This document shows positions 15,023 through 16,219 of a stretch of 16,219 nt of DNA, one piece after another. This stretch comes from an uncultured Solirubrobacter sp. (GTDB lineage: Bacteria; Actinomycetota; Thermoleophilia; Solirubrobacterales; Solirubrobacteraceae), in NCBI GenBank assembly GCA_937871635.1, contig CALMNS010000152.1:1-16219 (forward strand), given 5' to 3'. Position 1 is the first letter of the stretch. Each line of letters starts with the position of its first letter. The position numbers and the translations under genes were made by a program. The notes under the pieces were generated by a model that saw nothing but the letters and a program-made list of their open reading frames with translations, searched no databases and had not been told where the DNA came from.

Positions 15023-15050
15023 CGTGCTGTCCACCGTGCCGGACAGCACG
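15023..15050 (-). other. Intercistronic hairpin between permease and binding-protein genes
   Basis: A perfect 10-bp stem, CGTGCTGTCC (15023-15032) and GGACAGCACG (15041-15050), with an 8-nt loop, lies 5 nt after the permease stop and about 70 nt before the binding-protein start. No T-tract follows. In ABC operons such stems often stabilise or partly terminate mRNA so that the binding protein is made in excess; the strong SD of the next gene fits that reading. It could also be an operator. Confidence 0.5.
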
Positions 15051-15055
15051 CGTGC

Positions 15056-16078
15056 TCATGCGCGAGCTGCCGACGCCCGTTGTGCGCTGCCGCCGAGCTC
15101 GCGCAGCTGTTCGCGACGCGCGCTGGCGACCCGGGCCCGCGCAGCCCAGCCGGACACCGCGACGGCCACGATCAGGGCGGCGCCGTCGAACGCCGGCTGC
15201 ACCCAGCCCGCGACGCCCAGTTGCTGGAGTCCCGAGACGGTGACCGCCAAGAAGTAGACGGCGATCACGACGCCCAGCACGTTGAAGCGGCCTGGCGTGA
15301 TCACGGTCGCGCCGAGGAGGACGGCCGCGAAGACCGGAAGCAGCAGGGCCTCGTTGCCGGCCACCGCGGCGCTGCCGAGCCGCGCGCCGAGCAGCGCCCC
15401 GGCGATGCCCGCGAGGAGCCCGTCGCCGACGAACGCGGCGATCCGGTATCGGTCGGCCTTGATCCCCGACAGCACGGCGGCTTGCGGGTTGCCGCCAACG
15501 GCCAGCATGCGTCGCCCGGCCACGGTTCGGGTCAGCGCGACGTGCAGCGCGATGCAGATCACCGTGGCGTAGATCACCGTCAGCGGGATGCCCGCCAGCT
15601 CGTTGCGAGCGAGCGAGGTCAGTCCGGGCGGCGGCTCGATCAAGTCCGTGCCTCCGGCGTAGAGCTGCGAGATCCCGGCGAGCAGCGTGGCCATGCCCAA
15701 GGTGGTCACGAACGCGTTGACCCGCAGCTTGGTGACGATCAGCCCGTTGGCCAGGCCGACCAGCACGGAGGCGGAGATCGCGAGCGCTACCGCGGCCGGC
15801 ACCGGTAGGCCTTGGCGCTCGCCGAGCCCGATGACGAGGATGTTGGCCAGTGCGACGTTGCCGGCGATCGACAGGTCGAACTCGCCGACGATCAGCGTCA
15901 GCATCACTCCCAGGGCGGCAATCAGGACGACCGTCTGGTCGTCGAGGATGCCCTTGAGGTTCTGGGCCGTAGGAAACGAGTCCGGCAGCGCCGCTGAGAA
16001 GATCACGATCAGCACCAGCAGAAAGACCACGAGCGCGTAGCGCGAAAGCCAGTTCAACGCGTTGTTGGTGCTGCGCAT
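15056..16078 (-). CDS. Sugar-type ABC transporter permease, RbsC family (BPD_transp_2)
   Basis: A 340-aa integral membrane protein starting at ATG 16078, where TGATG overlaps the ATPase stop by one base; this junction fixes the start against a longer same-frame option. After a short cytoplasmic end, helix 1 is at 15-31. The RbsC hallmark appears as GEFDLSIAGNVALANIL (65-81). Further spans include LAISASVLVGLANGLIVTKL and the QLYAGGTDLIE loop. The conserved motif GRRMLAVGGNPQAAVLSGI contacts the ATPase. The C-terminal 25 residues are Arg/Ala-rich. A single permease gene is normal for this class, where it forms a homodimer. Transcription comes from beyond the right edge. Confidence 0.93.
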   Translation of the reverse strand: MRSTNNALNWLSRYALVVFLLVLIVIFSAALPDSFPTAQNLKGILDDQTVVLIAALGVMLTLIVGEFDLSIAGNVALANILVIGLGERQGLPVPAAVALAISASVLVGLANGLIVTKLRVNAFVTTLGMATLLAGISQLYAGGTDLIEPPPGLTSLARNELAGIPLTVIYATVICIALHVALTRTVAGRRMLAVGGNPQAAVLSGIKADRYRIAAFVGDGLLAGIAGALLGARLGSAAVAGNEALLLPVFAAVLLGATVITPGRFNVLGVVIAVYFLAVTVSGLQQLGVAGWVQPAFDGAALIVAVAVSGWAARARVASARREQLRELGGSAQRASAARA

Positions 16079-16219
16079 CAGTTCGCCCTCCCATAGGCCA
16101 TGGCGGTCACGTCGCTGACCGTGGGTTGCTCGAGTTCGGCGGCCAGTCGTCCTTGACGCAGCACGACGGCGCGATCGCACAGCAGGGCGGCTTCCTCGAA
16201 GTCCGAGGTGATCACCAGC
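16078..16219 (-). CDS. Sugar-type ABC transporter ATP-binding protein, C-terminal fragment (RbsA-like)
   Basis: Only the last 46 codons are in the window; the rest is beyond the right edge. The sequence LVITSDFEEAALLCDRAVVL, then RQGRLAAELEQP and VTAMAYGRAN, is the end of the second ATPase domain of RbsA/MglA proteins. There the consensus is S-S-[DE]-x-x-E ... C-D-R-[IV]-x-V-[LM]-x-x-G-R, followed by a D-V-T/I-x-x-A-x-G tail. The usual Ser-Ser is Thr-Ser here. It overlaps the permease start by one base, confirming the operon. No Walker motifs can be checked in this fragment. Confidence 0.85.
   Translation of the reverse strand, partial: LVITSDFEEAALLCDRAVVLRQGRLAAELEQPTVSDVTAMAYGRAN

Overview
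The window is dense, very GC-rich DNA (roughly 70% G+C by eye). Genes overlap by ATGA/GTGA, starts are often GTG, and some transcripts look leaderless. This suggests a soil actinobacterium. The mix of Liv-type transporters, a luciferase-like monooxygenase and sugar-type ABC genes would suit Thermoleophilia/Solirubrobacterales or a similar group, but no rRNA or marker gene is present to prove it. No tRNA, rRNA, CRISPR array, insertion sequence or integrase was found.

Left part (1-7476, all +): the window opens in the C-terminal HTH of a LuxR/NarL-type regulator. A 133-bp gap with two adjacent perfect inverted repeats follows. Then comes a tightly coupled six-gene operon: a seven-bladed EAR/EPTP-repeat beta-propeller protein, a 419-aa protein of unrecognised family, a lipoprotein substrate-binding protein, a LivH permease, a natural LivM-LivG permease/ATPase fusion, and a LivF ATPase. 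It looks like a complete branched-chain-amino-acid-class (HAAT) importer with two unusual companions. The ligand cannot be read from sequence.

Middle (7477-10688): a small intergenic region holds a 31-codon remnant that resembles a TetR C-terminus. A MarR regulator (-) is transcribed divergently from a flavoenzyme gene (+) that fuses a luciferase-like monooxygenase domain to a berberine-bridge-type FAD oxidase domain. A perfect 9-bp inverted repeat, the probable MarR operator, lies in the short divergent promoter region. Candidate -10 boxes on both strands place the transcription starts on the start codons, so both transcripts look leaderless. The + transcript would begin with a 48-codon leader ORF containing a strong hairpin.

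Right part (16219 down to 10690, all -): an operon for a ribose/RbsABC-class importer (ATPase end, permease, lipoprotein binding protein). It runs by 4-base overlaps into a short-chain dehydrogenase fused to a SnoaL/NTF2-like domain, and then into a PheA/TfdB-type FAD aromatic hydroxylase. Its promoter lies beyond the right edge. The last - gene and the LLM-BBE gene converge with one base between their stop codons.

Taken together (inference), this looks like a catabolic neighbourhood. Two importers of different classes flank a set of flavin oxygenases/oxidases and an SDR, which suggests uptake and oxidation of a phenolic, glycosylated or polycyclic plant-type compound. The most unusual items are the EAR-propeller plus unknown-protein module on the Liv operon, the LLM-BBE fusion under a MarR switch, and the SDR-SnoaL fusion inside a sugar-transporter operon.
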